In this document: in pieces, positions 25,768-34,753 of the stretch | How the letters are laid out: each line of letters begins with the position of its first letter | Numbering within the stretch: the stretch's first letter is position 1 | Assembly (NCBI RefSeq): GCF_010726245.1 | Contig: NZ_AP022561.1 | Span: 4,588,001-4,652,000 of the forward strand | DNA: 64,000 nucleotides | Direction of reading: 5' to 3' | Source of the DNA: Mycolicibacterium aichiense | GTDB lineage: Bacteria > Actinomycetota > Actinomycetes > Mycobacteriales > Mycobacteriaceae | Program-made: the position numbers and the translations under genes | The notes under the pieces: generated by a model | What the model was told of the DNA's origin: nothing | Databases searched by the model: none | Seen by the model: the letters and a program-made list of their open reading frames with translations, nothing else

Positions 25768-26040
25768 ATGTGCACCTATCTCACCGAACGCGTCGCCATC
25801 GAGGGCAGTGGTAAGGGCGCGACAGGATGGTTCGGCGCCGACCGGGCCACCGTCTACGTCGACCACCCGGTGCACGCGCCATACACCCACACCGTGAACA
25901 TCGACGTGCTCAATCCGGCACTGGGACCCGCCGCCCGCGTGGCACTGGAGCTGACCGAGGAAAGTGCGTTGGCACTCGCCGACGCCATCCACCGGGCCAT
26001 CGGGCACGCCCCGGCCGGCCTCGCATCGCGAGACCAGTAG
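25768..26040 (+). CDS. DUF6295 family small protein
   Basis: A 90-residue protein starting MCTYLTERVAIEGSGKGATG, with FGADRATVYVDHPVHAPYTH and a C-terminal helix ALELTEESALALADAIHRAI. I recognise this as a small actinobacterial family (DUF6295) that often sits beside hydrolases. The conserved Cys2 and the DHP(V/T)HAP segment hint at a metal or small-ligand site, but no activity is known. It starts 12 bp after the dienelactone hydrolase stop on the same strand and is very likely co-transcribed. Confidence 0.78.
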   Translation: MCTYLTERVAIEGSGKGATGWFGADRATVYVDHPVHAPYTHTVNIDVLNPALGPAARVALELTEESALALADAIHRAIGHAPAGLASRDQ

Positions 26041-26060
26041 CGCGCGGATCAGCTTCTGGC

Positions 26061-26396
26061 TCAGCAGAATTCGTACTGAACGTCCCAGAAGCCGGGCGCC
26101 GGATCCCACCGAGCCGAGAAATGACCGCCCAGCGCCGGATTGGCGTCGTTGATCATTCCCTGCCCGCCGAAGCCCGGGATGAACCCGGGCGGGTCCCAGG
26201 TGATCGACTGCGGATCACCCGGCGTCTCGGGGGTGCAGCCGATCTGCTTGACGAAATAGCCGTCGGTGATGGTCCACTCGGCGCTGGCCTGATCGGGACT
26301 CGGCGGGGGTGGTGCGGAGTGCGCGATCCCGCTCGCACCAGCGATCAACGTGGCGGCGATCCCGGCCACGAGTCCGAAGCTACGTCCGTACGGCAT
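26061..26396 (-). CDS. secreted mycobacterial protein of unknown function
   Basis: A 111-residue protein with a Sec signal peptide (MPYGRSFGLVAGIAATLIAG, cleavage near AHSAPPPP). The mature part starts with a Pro-rich stub and contains WTITDGYFVKQIGCTPETPG, FIPGFGGQGMINDANPALGG and the terminal FWDVQYEFC. The two cysteines probably form a disulfide. The motif set is familiar from exported mycobacterial proteins but no function is known to me. The ATG at 26396 was chosen because it begins the signal sequence. Confidence 0.75.
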   Translation of the reverse strand: MPYGRSFGLVAGIAATLIAGASGIAHSAPPPPSPDQASAEWTITDGYFVKQIGCTPETPGDPQSITWDPPGFIPGFGGQGMINDANPALGGHFSARWDPAPGFWDVQYEFC

Positions 26397-26442
26397 CGGA
26401 CCACGGTAGACCACACCGGGACGTTCGACAGGGCAATCGCCG

Positions 26443-28485
26443 TCACCGGCGGACGTCTTGCGGTGCCATCCCCGGGGTGCCGGCGGCGATGACCGCGCGA
26501 TTGCGTTCGGCCACAACGGCAATCGGCATCTTGACCTGCCAGCGGTCGTAGCTCAAGAAGCCGTTGACCTCATTCTCGACGTCCGTGGTCTGGGTGTAGA
26601 TCGCCCCGGACAGGCCTGTCCTTCGAACGATGTCTTCCAGCCTGCGGCTGACTTGGACATACCGTTCGGTGAGTCGCGCCGGGCTGCCGGCCATTTCGTA
26701 GGCCTCGGGTCGACCGGGCCAGCGATTCTGGTCGAGCACCAGTCCCAGCCCACCGTATTCACCGTCGACGCGTACCCGATTATCCACCGGGACGGGGCCT
26801 TTCGAGTGCGCCTTCATCAGGTCGTCGTGGATCTGCGGTTCGCCGGGGCCGACATAGGTGTGGTCGTCGTAGATGTCGCCGGCCAGGGTGTCGCCACGGG
26901 ACTTGCAGCAGTTCACCCCGCTGTTGGCGTCCACCATGCGAGTGGGGTCTGCCGCCTTCGTGACGCCGGCGATCCTGGCGGTGTCGAATTCTCCCCAGCC
27001 CTCGTTGAACGGCACCCAGCCGACGATCGACGTCACGCTGCGCAGCTGGTCGATCATGGCCAGCAGTTCCTTCTCGAAATTGGCCTTCGCGGCGGGTGAC
27101 GGCTCCGGAGCGGGACCCACCGGGATGTCCAGGGATACATCCAGCGACGGCATGTCTTGCCAGACCATCAGCCCCAGCTTGTCTGCCCAGTAGTACCAGC
27201 GCGCGGGCTCCACCTTGCCGTGCTTGCGCACGAAGTTCATGCCCAGTTCCTTGATCCGCACCAGATCCGACTTGAGCGCGTCGTCGGTGGGCGCGGTGTA
27301 GATGCCGTCGGGCCAGTACCCCTGATCCAGGGGGCCGTGCAGGAAGGTGATCCGGTTGTTCAACGCGATTCGCGGCCGGCCCTGCGGGTCGGGCATGGTG
27401 CCGATCGTGCGCAGCCCGGCATAGCTGGACACCGCGTCGACGACCCTGCCCGACGGATCCACCAGCGCCACCTTCAGGTCGTACAGGTACGGATCGTCGG
27501 GTGTCCACAGGTGCGGCTCCGGCACCGGCAGACGAATGGTGTCACCGGCTCCGGACGAGCCGACGGCGACCACCCGGCCACCGTTGGGCTTGACGACGAA
27601 GACCACGACGCGCTGGCCCTTCGTTCCGGCGATGCGCGGGGTGACCGTCATACCCGTCAGATCCGTGCTGATGTCCACCTTGTTGATGTAGGTGGCGTGG
27701 ACCGGCTCCATCCAGACCGTCTGCCAGATCCCGGACGCGCCGGTGTAGAACAGCCCCTTCGGTCGATTGCGTTGCTTACCGATCGGGAACGGGTTGGCGT
27801 CGTTGCGGTCCTGGACGCGGACGGTGATCTCCTGGGGGCCTGGCCACTGCAGCGCCCGGGTGATGTCGACGCTGAATTCGGTGTAACCGCCTTCGTGCCG
27901 GGCCACCTCGTGGTTGTTCACCCAGACCGTCGCGATCTGATCGACCGCACCGAAGTGCAGCAGCACATGCTGTCCCACCCAGTTGCTCGGCACCTTGACC
28001 ACCTTGCGGTACCACATCTCGTCGTCGTGGCGCTGGATGCCGGACAGGGCGGACTCGACGGGGTACGGGACGAGGATCTGTTCGCCGTATGCGCTCGGCG
28101 CGGGAGGAGCGGGCAACACCGTGCCCGCCGACCGACCCATGTAACCCCACACACCGTTGAGGTTCATCCAGGACGCCCGTGTCATCTGCGGGCGCGGGTA
28201 GTCGGGCAGCGCGTTGTCCGGCCCAACCAATTTGGTCCACGGGGTGGGCAGCGGCGCAGCCTTGGGGTGCCACATCACGACGGCATTCGCGGGCGGGTTT
28301 GCGATCATCGTGAGAAGCAGCAGAGCCAACGCGACCACGACGCCACGGCCGGCCCACACCCGTCCGCGGGTTGTCAGCGCTTGGCGATCGGTGACGATTG
28401 TTCCCCCCGAGTTCGAGACGGCCACGGCGCGCGCCCCGCGCACGGCCGCATCTATACAGCAAACGACTCGACCCGGTCCTGACAT
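26443..28485 (-). CDS. secreted glycoside hydrolase family 2 protein
   Basis: About 680 residues. A transmembrane/signal segment (GRGVVVALALLLLTMIANPP to ANAVV) precedes the GH2 sugar-binding jelly roll (WYRKVVKVPSNWVGQHVLLH, VWVNNHEVARHEGGYTEFSV), an immunoglobulin-like domain and the TIM barrel. The acid/base Glu is in VGWVPFNEGWGEFD and the nucleophile Glu is in VRVDGEYGGLGLVL, both matching the family. Likely a beta-glycosidase (galactosidase, glucuronidase or mannosidase type) acting outside the membrane; the sugar is not predictable. The start is uncertain: the ATG at 28485 is used, but a downstream GTG before the hydrophobic segment is plausible. Codons beyond 28485 overlap the divergent COG0523 gene and were rejected. 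Confidence 0.83.
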   Translation of the reverse strand: MSGPGRVVCCIDAAVRGARAVAVSNSGGTIVTDRQALTTRGRVWAGRGVVVALALLLLTMIANPPANAVVMWHPKAAPLPTPWTKLVGPDNALPDYPRPQMTRASWMNLNGVWGYMGRSAGTVLPAPPAPSAYGEQILVPYPVESALSGIQRHDDEMWYRKVVKVPSNWVGQHVLLHFGAVDQIATVWVNNHEVARHEGGYTEFSVDITRALQWPGPQEITVRVQDRNDANPFPIGKQRNRPKGLFYTGASGIWQTVWMEPVHATYINKVDISTDLTGMTVTPRIAGTKGQRVVVFVVKPNGGRVVAVGSSGAGDTIRLPVPEPHLWTPDDPYLYDLKVALVDPSGRVVDAVSSYAGLRTIGTMPDPQGRPRIALNNRITFLHGPLDQGYWPDGIYTAPTDDALKSDLVRIKELGMNFVRKHGKVEPARWYYWADKLGLMVWQDMPSLDVSLDIPVGPAPEPSPAAKANFEKELLAMIDQLRSVTSIVGWVPFNEGWGEFDTARIAGVTKAADPTRMVDANSGVNCCKSRGDTLAGDIYDDHTYVGPGEPQIHDDLMKAHSKGPVPVDNRVRVDGEYGGLGLVLDQNRWPGRPEAYEMAGSPARLTERYVQVSRRLEDIVRRTGLSGAIYTQTTDVENEVNGFLSYDRWQVKMPIAVVAERNRAVIAAGTPGMAPQDVRR

Positions 28486-28765
28486 GGATCCCACGGCACT
28501 GCGCGACAGCGCCGCGAAACAGACCGGAAGATACGATTGCCTGAGGCACTTTAGCCCGCCGGCAGCGAGGTAGCCACTGCCTGAGAGGGTGTTTCGCCCA
28601 GCAATGTTTGAGTCGTCGAGGCGGCCGGACGGCATGCTGGGCATTGCGGCGCCGCGGCGGTAGCCGTCTTGGCATTCGCCGGCCGCGAGGTGAACATTCA
28701 TAGCTTCCAGCAAACGTGCCGAGGTGGGGAGTCGAGGCACGGCCGCGTATGGCACCATCTGGAAC

Positions 28766-29803
28766 GTGGTGTCCCGGGCTGTCAGCGGCGCAACGATCCC
28801 GGTGATCGCGCTCACCGGCCATCTGGGCGCGGGTAAGACGACGCTGCTCAACCATGTGTTGCGCACCCCGCAGGCTCGGATCGGAGTGGTAATCAACGAC
28901 TTCGGCGAGATCAATGTCGATGCGGGTTTGATCAGCGGGCAGATCGACGAGCCCGCCTCGATTGCCGGCGGCTGCATCTGCTGCCTTCCCGACGACGGCC
29001 AATTGGACGCCGCCCTGGCTCGGCTCGCGGATCCCAAGCTGCGGCTGGACGCCATCATCGTGGAGGCCAGCGGGCTTGCCGATCCAGCGGCACTGGCCCG
29101 CATCATCGGGTTCAGCGAGATCACCGGAGTTCGCGACGGCGGCGTCGTCGATGTGGTCGATGCCGTACAGCATTTCGACACCGTCGACCGCGGCGGCGTC
29201 GCACCGGCCCGCTACGGCGCGGCGACGCTGGTGGTCGTCAACAAACTCGATCAGGTCCCCGCGGACGACCACGATGCCGTGCTGGCAAGGATCGAAGCCC
29301 GGGTACGGGAACGCAATTCACGTGCCCACGTCATCGGTGCCACGAACGGAAACATCGACCCGGCCCTGCTGTACGACGTCGCCGCGGCGACGGGCGAGAC
29401 CGGCCAGTTGTCGTTTCGCGACGCGCTGTTCGAAGAAACGGTCGGTGAGCACGACCACGTGCACGCCGAGTCGGTGACGGTGACCGCCACCGAGCCGATC
29501 GATCCGGCGCGGCTGCTCGAACTGCTCGAGTTTCCGCCCGCAGGCGTGTACCGGATGAAAGGGCGGGTGGCGGTGCGGCATCGCAGCGCGGTGCGGGGCT
29601 TCGTGGTCAACGTCGTCGGGCCTACGGTGCACATCGCACGAAGCGCCACCCCGTCCGGAACGGACACCCACCTCGTGGCGATCGGAACCCACTTCGACAC
29701 CCAGGCGGTGCGGACCCTGATGACCGATGCGCTACGGCCCGCCGACGGGCCGGTGTCGGCGACCACCCAGCGGCGCTTCCAACGCTACCTCGCCAAGTCC
29801 TGA
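28766..29803 (+). CDS. COG0523 G3E-family GTPase, metallochaperone
   Basis: A 345-residue, intact COG0523 protein. P-loop GHLGAGKTTLLNHV (Lys24), metal motif GGCICCLPDDG (CxCC, Cys70-Cys73), VEASGLADPAAL and the G4 motif VVNKLD are all present, and the C-terminal domain (PPAGVYRMKGRVAVR) follows. In contrast to the degenerate Zur-locus protein at 5378, this one should bind GTP and deliver zinc or another metal. A His-rich stretch EHDHVHAES (about residue 230) fits metal transfer. The GTG at 28766 is preferred; a GTG at 28724 is possible, with neither having a strong ribosome-binding site. No Zur box is evident upstream. Confidence 0.86.
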   Translation: MVSRAVSGATIPVIALTGHLGAGKTTLLNHVLRTPQARIGVVINDFGEINVDAGLISGQIDEPASIAGGCICCLPDDGQLDAALARLADPKLRLDAIIVEASGLADPAALARIIGFSEITGVRDGGVVDVVDAVQHFDTVDRGGVAPARYGAATLVVVNKLDQVPADDHDAVLARIEARVRERNSRAHVIGATNGNIDPALLYDVAAATGETGQLSFRDALFEETVGEHDHVHAESVTVTATEPIDPARLLELLEFPPAGVYRMKGRVAVRHRSAVRGFVVNVVGPTVHIARSATPSGTDTHLVAIGTHFDTQAVRTLMTDALRPADGPVSATTQRRFQRYLAKS

Positions 29804-29807
29804 CGGC

Positions 29808-31559
29808 TCACAGGTCGACGACGACGTCTTCAGCCGGAGCGGCGATGCACAGCAACACGTTTCCGTCGGCCGGTGGTTCCAGCGGCTCGAGTTCGTAGCG
29901 CACGCTACCGGCCAGAAGCGCCGTCTCGCAGGTATGGCACACCCCGGTGCGGCACGACCATTGGGTGGGTACATCGCAGGCTTCGGCGAACTCGAGCAGG
30001 CTGGAGTCGGTGGGCCGCCACGGCGCGGCGAGCGCGCTCCGCGCGAATTGCACGCTGGGTCCCGGACCGGGCGGGCCTTCGGGCTGGTGTGGCGGACGCG
30101 CGGTGGCCGCCGCGATGCCGGGCGTGATCGCCGTATGGGCGCCGAACCTCTCGGAGTGGATGTCGCGGGCGTCGATACCAAGTGTGAGAAGGGCCTCGCT
30201 CACCGCGTCCATGAATGGTTCCGGGCCGCAGATGAAGACCTGCGCGGCGACCGGTAGGCCGAGATCGCTCAATGCCTGCGCCGTCAGCCGGCCCTGTTGA
30301 TCGAACTCGACACCCACCCGGTCGGACGCACTCGGGCGGCTGAAGAATACCCGAGACATGCTGTGCGGCATTCGATTCAGCAGATCCCTGACCTCTGCAG
30401 CGAACGGCTGCTCGGTGCCGTCCCGCGCGCCGTGCAGCCACCAGAGTGGGCGCTCGGAGCCGCTCTGGGCCAGCGAATGCAGCATCGACAACACCGGAGT
30501 CACCCCGACACCCGCCGATATCAGGACCACCGGCCGCGCGCTGTCGTCGAGGAAGAAGCTCCCCCGCGGCGCCGCGACTTCGACGAGGTCGCCGACCGTC
30601 ACATGATCGTGGATGTATGCGCTGACCGTGCCCATCGGTTCGCGCTTGACGCCGATGCGGTACTCGGGCATGCCCGGCTCGTTGGACAGCGAGTAGTTGC
30701 GCACGAGCGGAGGCCCGTCGGGATCAACCGCCATCCGCAGTACGACCGATTGGCCGGCAAGCCATTTCGGCAACGGCTCACCGGCGGGGTCGGCCAGCGA
30801 CACCGAGCGGACATTGCGGCTCTCGTCGCGCACCGCCGTCACTTTGAGCGCGCGGAAGCCCGGCCATACCGGCGGTGGTGGCGCCACCCCGGTCAGCCCG
30901 GTGTTGCCCGTTGCGGAGCCTTGCTCCAGCAGGCTCTGCAACGAGGTCTTCCACCCGGGGCTCAACGCCGGGACCGCGAGAGCGCGCTGCAGGGCGTCAC
31001 CGGAATGCCCGGGAAGGTAGAGCAGAGCGTCGATCTCGGCGACACTGACCTGCTGTGGACCGTCTGCGATCTTGACCACCTCTTGGCCGGCCATGAGTTC
31101 GCCTTCGGCCAGCACCCGGCAGTAGAACCCGGGCCGGTGATGTGACACCAGCAGGGCGGCCATTCGCGGCTCGCCCAACCGCATTCCGACGCGATAACAC
31201 GTGACCCGGGGCTGGGTCACCTCCAGGACCACCTCGCCGATCTGATACCGATCACCGATGCAGACCTCGTCGTCGGGCAGCCCGTCGACGGTCAGGTTCT
31301 CCCCGAAGACACCCGGCCCCAAGTCGTCGCGACCGAGCTCGTCGGCCCAATACTCATAGGAGGCAACCTGGTACACCAGGACGGCACGGTTCTCACCGCC
31401 GTGACCGCCGAGATCCCCCTGGCCGTCACCGTCGACGTTGAGCCGGCGCACCATCCGCGGACCAGACACCGGGGCCTTCCAGGCGCCGGTGTACACGGTG
31501 CGCCCGTTCCACGCCACATCCTTGGGGAGCCCTACATTGACCGAGACCAGTGTCGCCAT
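29808..31559 (-). CDS. MOSC-ferredoxin reductase-2Fe2S ferredoxin fusion oxidoreductase
   Basis: A 583-residue three-part fusion. Residues ~1-215 are a YiiM-type MOSC domain (GDGQGDLGGHGGENRAVLVY, VTCYRVGMRLGEPRMAALLV). Residues ~235-475 are a flavin reductase-type FAD/NAD module (PLVRNYSLSNEPG, LISAGVGVTPVLSML, FICGPEPFMDAV). Residues ~495-583 are a plant-type 2Fe-2S ferredoxin with CRTGVCHTC and a distal NVLLCIAAP cysteine. MOSC domains receive molybdenum-cofactor or sulfur groups, and YiiM-like proteins help detoxify N-hydroxylated bases. NADH electrons therefore run through FAD and 2Fe-2S to a MOSC centre. It is the last gene of a four-gene operon that diverges from marR. Confidence 0.85.
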   Translation of the reverse strand: MATLVSVNVGLPKDVAWNGRTVYTGAWKAPVSGPRMVRRLNVDGDGQGDLGGHGGENRAVLVYQVASYEYWADELGRDDLGPGVFGENLTVDGLPDDEVCIGDRYQIGEVVLEVTQPRVTCYRVGMRLGEPRMAALLVSHHRPGFYCRVLAEGELMAGQEVVKIADGPQQVSVAEIDALLYLPGHSGDALQRALAVPALSPGWKTSLQSLLEQGSATGNTGLTGVAPPPPVWPGFRALKVTAVRDESRNVRSVSLADPAGEPLPKWLAGQSVVLRMAVDPDGPPLVRNYSLSNEPGMPEYRIGVKREPMGTVSAYIHDHVTVGDLVEVAAPRGSFFLDDSARPVVLISAGVGVTPVLSMLHSLAQSGSERPLWWLHGARDGTEQPFAAEVRDLLNRMPHSMSRVFFSRPSASDRVGVEFDQQGRLTAQALSDLGLPVAAQVFICGPEPFMDAVSEALLTLGIDARDIHSERFGAHTAITPGIAAATARPPHQPEGPPGPGPSVQFARSALAAPWRPTDSSLLEFAEACDVPTQWSCRTGVCHTCETALLAGSVRYELEPLEPPADGNVLLCIAAPAEDVVVDL

Positions 31560-31566
31560 TGGCTGA

Positions 31567-32205
31567 TCACCCCTTCGGGTCGTCGAGTTGGGCACGCAGG
31601 CGGTCGTTTTCAGCCTGCAGCTCCGCCAGCTTGGTGCGTAGGGGTTCCAGCGCGGGTTCGAGTTCAGCCGCACTGAAGCGCGGGGTGATGTGCTGCTGGC
31701 AGTTCCAGTCGTATGCCTCGACATCGATCAGGACGGCCCGCTCGACCACCGAGTCGTCGGTCTGATCGGTCAAGGCTTTCAGCAGCTCCGGGTCGTCGTC
31801 GGCGGTCACGATGCGGGCGTGCCCGAAGATCTTCAGCCGGCGCTGATGGGCGTAGTCGAGGACGATGATCGCCACCCGATCGTCACCGGTCATGTTGCCG
31901 GTACTGATGTATTGCAGGTTGCCCCGAAAGTCGGCCCAGCCGATGGTGTGGTCATCGACGACGTGGATGAATCCCGGGTTGCCGCCGCGGAACTGAACGT
32001 ACGGCCACCCAGTCTCCGACACCGAAGCCAGATAAAAGCCGTCCCGCTCGCTCAGGTAGTCCTTCTCGTCCTCGGTGAGCGGGTCGCGTCCCGGGGCGGC
32101 CTTACCGGCCACGATCTTGCGGCCGTAGAACGCGTCGCTGCCATGATCGCTCTGGACGGCGCGGACATCGTCGGTGAAGGCGATGGACGCGTAATGCTTG
32201 CTCAT
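31567..32205 (-). CDS. pyridoxamine 5'-phosphate oxidase (PPOX) family protein
   Basis: A 212-residue split-barrel flavin-binding protein: DYLSERDGFYLASVSETGWP, YVQFRGGNPGFIHVVDDHTI, GWADFRGNLQYISTGNMTGD, VAIIVLDYAHQRRLKIFGHA. The last ~45 residues (AAELEPALEPLRTKLAELQA onward) are a predicted coiled coil that may mediate oligomerisation. Family members bind FMN or F420 and reduce or sequester reactive compounds. It lies 7 bp upstream of the MOSC fusion gene on the same strand, so the two proteins likely act together in redox detoxification. Confidence 0.83.
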   Translation of the reverse strand: MSKHYASIAFTDDVRAVQSDHGSDAFYGRKIVAGKAAPGRDPLTEDEKDYLSERDGFYLASVSETGWPYVQFRGGNPGFIHVVDDHTIGWADFRGNLQYISTGNMTGDDRVAIIVLDYAHQRRLKIFGHARIVTADDDPELLKALTDQTDDSVVERAVLIDVEAYDWNCQQHITPRFSAAELEPALEPLRTKLAELQAENDRLRAQLDDPKG

Positions 32206-32228
32206 GTCGTCTCCCTGTCAGCTCGGGG

Positions 32229-32690
32229 TCACCGCAGCGGAATATCGCGGCCTCGTTCGTTTTCCGACCGGGGCCCGAAGTAACGTCGTTCGGATTCGTC
32301 GATGACGACGTCGTTGATGCTGGCCTCACGACGGCGCATCAACCCGTCGTCGGCGAACTCCCACAGTTCGTTGCCGTAGCTGCGCCACCACTGGCCGCCT
32401 GCGTCGCGGCATTCGTACTGGAAGCGCACCGCGATGCGGTTGCCGTGGAAGTCCCACAAACTCTTGCGCAACGCATAGTCGAGTTCGCGCTCCCATTTGG
32501 TGGTCAGGAACTCCACGATCTGCTCGCGGCCGGTGACGAACTGATCGCGGTTACGCCAGAGGCTGTCGGCGGTATAGGCCAGGCTCACGCGCTGCGGGTC
32601 ACAGGTATTCCAGGCGTCTTCGGCGGCCTGAACCTTCTGCAGCGCAGCTTCGTGGTCGAAGGGCGGGAACGGTGGCCGGGATTCCGTCAC
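32229..32690 (-). CDS. NTF2-like DUF1348 protein
   Basis: A 153-residue NTF2/SnoaL-fold protein of the DUF1348 group: [103 protein letters not shown]. It starts with GTG (32688-32690), overlapping the isochorismatase stop as GTGA, so the two are coupled. No catalytic residue can be assigned; it is probably a small-molecule binding or accessory protein in the same detoxification operon. Confidence 0.85.
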   Translation of the reverse strand: MTESRPPFPPFDHEAALQKVQAAEDAWNTCDPQRVSLAYTADSLWRNRDQFVTGREQIVEFLTTKWERELDYALRKSLWDFHGNRIAVRFQYECRDAGGQWWRSYGNELWEFADDGLMRRREASINDVVIDESERRYFGPRSENERGRDIPLR

Positions 32691-33355
32691 GTCAAGCCTT
32701 CCGTCGGAACTGCCATGGCTGCGACCACGTCGTCGGTACTCAGCACAGCGTGCGCCAGAAATGCGTAATTGACCAGCGCCGCCTGATATCCGTCACCTCG
32801 GGTCGGATGTCGTGGGCCCGCGGTGGCGTCGCGGACCACCGCCACCTCGAACCCCTGCTCGAGCAGATCCCGCAGATGGGACTCCACACAGATGTTGGCG
32901 AGCATGCCGCACAACACGACCTTGGTGATCCCGCGCTTGCGCAGTTGCAGAACCAGGTCGTTGGTCTGAGGTCCCCACACCTTGTGGGGGCTGGCCACGA
33001 TCGTCGAACCGTCGGAGATGAACGGCTTGAACTCCTCGAGCCAGTCGGCGCCGGATCCGTCGAATCCGTCCAGTGTCAAAGCACCGCGGCGGGCGAACGT
33101 GCCGGTGGCCAGTTCGTCGGACTCCAGCGGTCCGTTGAACAGCCAGCCGTGGTCGGTGGGATAGAAGTAGTGCGGCGAGATGACCACCGGGTAACCGGCC
33201 GCCTTGGCAGCGGTGAAGATCTCGACGAGGTGTCCCACCGTGTTGTTCTCCGTCACCGACGCCGCCAGAACCTCCCAGTTCTTACCCGTCGGGCTCAACA
33301 CGTCGTTCTGCGGATCGATGACGACGACGGCGGTATCGGTGGGGTCAATATCCAT
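32687..33355 (-). CDS. isochorismatase family hydrolase
   Basis: A 222-residue isochorismatase-like cysteine hydrolase. The Asp of [15 protein letters not shown], a Lys in [13 protein letters not shown] and the nucleophile Cys in [20 protein letters not shown] form the expected Asp-Lys-Cys triad. Relatives cleave N-carbamoyl, nicotinamide or isochorismate groups; the substrate is unknown. The ATG at 33355 ([11 protein letters not shown]) is chosen. It is the first gene of the operon and diverges from marR; a MarR-type palindrome sits at 33428-33443 in the shared spacer. Confidence 0.85.
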   Translation of the reverse strand: MDIDPTDTAVVVIDPQNDVLSPTGKNWEVLAASVTENNTVGHLVEIFTAAKAAGYPVVISPHYFYPTDHGWLFNGPLESDELATGTFARRGALTLDGFDGSGADWLEEFKPFISDGSTIVASPHKVWGPQTNDLVLQLRKRGITKVVLCGMLANICVESHLRDLLEQGFEVAVVRDATAGPRHPTRGDGYQAALVNYAFLAHAVLSTDDVVAAMAVPTEGLT

Positions 33356-33427
33356 CTGGCGAGTGTGCCACCCCGCACTGCACATGTTGTGAAACGTTTC
33401 TGAACGCGCAGCGGGCAGACTTACGAT

Positions 33428-33443
33428 GCGTGACACGTCACAT
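33428..33443. promoter_or_regulatory. MarR-type palindromic operator, copy 1
   Basis: GCGTGACACGTCACAT contains GTGAC-N2-GTCAC (33430-33441). It is about 25 bp upstream of the marR start and about 75 bp upstream of the divergent isochorismatase start. It agrees at 13 of 16 positions with the palindrome at 34738-34753, which supports recognition by one protein. Confidence 0.75.
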
Positions 33444-33465
33444 TGTTCAGACAGGAGAACCCCGC

Positions 33466-33960
33466 GTGGCCGCACGCCGTAAGAGCTATCCGCTCAACGC
33501 TTCCCAGCAGCGGACCTGGCTGAACTACATGCGGGTGTATCACCGGCTCGAATACGAGATGAACCGGCAACTGCTGGCCGACTGCGGACTGTCGCTCAGC
33601 GACTACACGGTGCTCAACGCGCTGTCGCAGGCGCCGGGCCGACGTACCCAACTGACCGCGCTGGCGACCACGATCGGCTGGGAACGCAGCAGGCTGTCCC
33701 ATCATCTTCAGCGGATGAACGGTCGCGGCTTGGTCGAACGTGTGCGATCGGACACCGATCGGCGATCCACCGACGTGCTGCTCAGCGACGCCGGCTGGGA
33801 CACGCTGCGTTCGGCCGCGCCGCTGCATGCGGAATGGGTTCGCACGTTGTTCTTCTCCGACCTCGACGACCGCCAGGACGAGCAGTTGGCCGACATCCTG
33901 GCGGTCGTCTACGACAGCATCCTGCGGGAGGGAACGCTGCCGCGCCCGGATCAGACCTGA
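33466..33960 (+). CDS. MarR family transcriptional regulator
   Basis: A 164-residue winged-helix MarR-type protein. The core is LLADCGLSLSDYTVLNALSQ, then TQLTALATTIGWERSRLSHH with the recognition helix and LVERVRSDTDRRSTDVLLSD with the wing carrying the DxRST motif. The GTG at 33466 follows AGGAGAACCCCGC; an upstream GTG at 33430 lies inside the palindrome and would not be used. It is divergent from the isochorismatase operon and convergent with the SDR gene, sharing 10 bp of 3' sequence. Likely an autoregulated repressor of both, responding to a phenolic or electrophilic compound, but the ligand is unknown. Confidence 0.9.
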   Translation: MAARRKSYPLNASQQRTWLNYMRVYHRLEYEMNRQLLADCGLSLSDYTVLNALSQAPGRRTQLTALATTIGWERSRLSHHLQRMNGRGLVERVRSDTDRRSTDVLLSDAGWDTLRSAAPLHAEWVRTLFFSDLDDRQDEQLADILAVVYDSILREGTLPRPDQT

Positions 33961-34697
33961 ACGGACCCGCCGTCGACGAAGATCTCAGACCCGGTCATGA
34001 AGCTGCTCGCGTCGGAGGCGAGAAACGCCACCACAGTGGCGATTTCACCGGGGTTACCGACGCGGCCCATCGGCACCGTCGCGGCCTCCCCGTCGAGTAG
34101 CGCATCATGCTGGCCACTGGGAGCCAGACCCTTGAGCCCGGGTGTCTCGATCGGCCCGGGGACCACGGTGTTGACCCGGATCCTGCGGCCGACCAATTCA
34201 GCCGCCCAGGTCCGGCCCAACGAGCGGATGGCGGCCTTCGATGCGGCGTAGGCACCGAAGGCGGGCACTCCGCGGCTGGCGGCCGTCGACCCGGTGAGCA
34301 CGATCGAGGCGCCCTCGTTGAGCAGGGGCAGCATCTTCTGCACGGTGAAGACCGTGCCGCCGACGTTGCGGGTGAAGGTGTCGGCCAGGTGTTCGGGTGT
34401 CTCCTCCTCCAGAGTCGCGAACTCGCCACCGCCCGCGTTGGCGAAGATCACGTCCACGCCGCCGCCACGTTGCCCGATCACCTCGGCGAGACGGTCGAGG
34501 GCATCGATATCGGTGACGTCGGCCGCGACTGGAGTCGCGGCGTCACCGATCGTGGCCGCCGCCGCATCGGCCCGCTCCTGGGTTCGTCCGGTCAGGAAGA
34601 CATGCGCGCCTTCGGCCGCCAGGTGTTGCGCGGTCGCCAGGCCGATGCCCGACGTGCCGCCGGTGACCAGGGCTGTCTTGCCGCTCAGTTGACCCAT
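33951..34697 (-). CDS. short-chain dehydrogenase/reductase
   Basis: A 248-residue classical SDR. Cofactor motif ALVTGGTSGIGLATAQH (TGxxxGIG), the NAG of VIFANAGGGEFATL, the catalytic Ser in SIVLTGSTAASRG and YAASKAAIRSLGR with the Tyr-x3-Lys pair are present, as is the terminal SFMTGSEIFVDGGSV. An Arg in FLTGRTQERAD after the second strand suggests NADP(H). The ATG at 34697 follows GAGGAGTAATC. A MarR-type palindrome lies 41 bp upstream. The substrate is not predictable. Confidence 0.92.
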   Translation of the reverse strand: MGQLSGKTALVTGGTSGIGLATAQHLAAEGAHVFLTGRTQERADAAAATIGDAATPVAADVTDIDALDRLAEVIGQRGGGVDVIFANAGGGEFATLEEETPEHLADTFTRNVGGTVFTVQKMLPLLNEGASIVLTGSTAASRGVPAFGAYAASKAAIRSLGRTWAAELVGRRIRVNTVVPGPIETPGLKGLAPSGQHDALLDGEAATVPMGRVGNPGEIATVVAFLASDASSFMTGSEIFVDGGSVQV

Positions 34698-34737
34698 GAT
34701 TACTCCTCGATGTGTGGGACGTATAGCCAGAAGAACT

Positions 34738-34753
34738 ACGTGACATGTCACGT
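34738..34753. promoter_or_regulatory. MarR-type palindromic operator, copy 2
   Basis: ACGTGACATGTCACGT is a perfect 16-bp palindrome, 41 bp upstream of the SDR start (minus strand) and 95 bp upstream of the Lgt-like gene start (plus strand). It matches the palindrome at 33428-33443 at 13 of 16 positions. Bound MarR could therefore repress the SDR gene and perhaps also the Lgt-like/radical-SAM operon. Confidence 0.78.

Noticed and set aside
28486..29181. Long minus-strand open frame extending the GH2 gene upstream by about 230 codons
   Set aside because: It runs antisense through the intact COG0523 GTPase gene (28766-29803), lacks a signal or family pattern and the hydrophobic export segment lies later, so it is a shadow frame.
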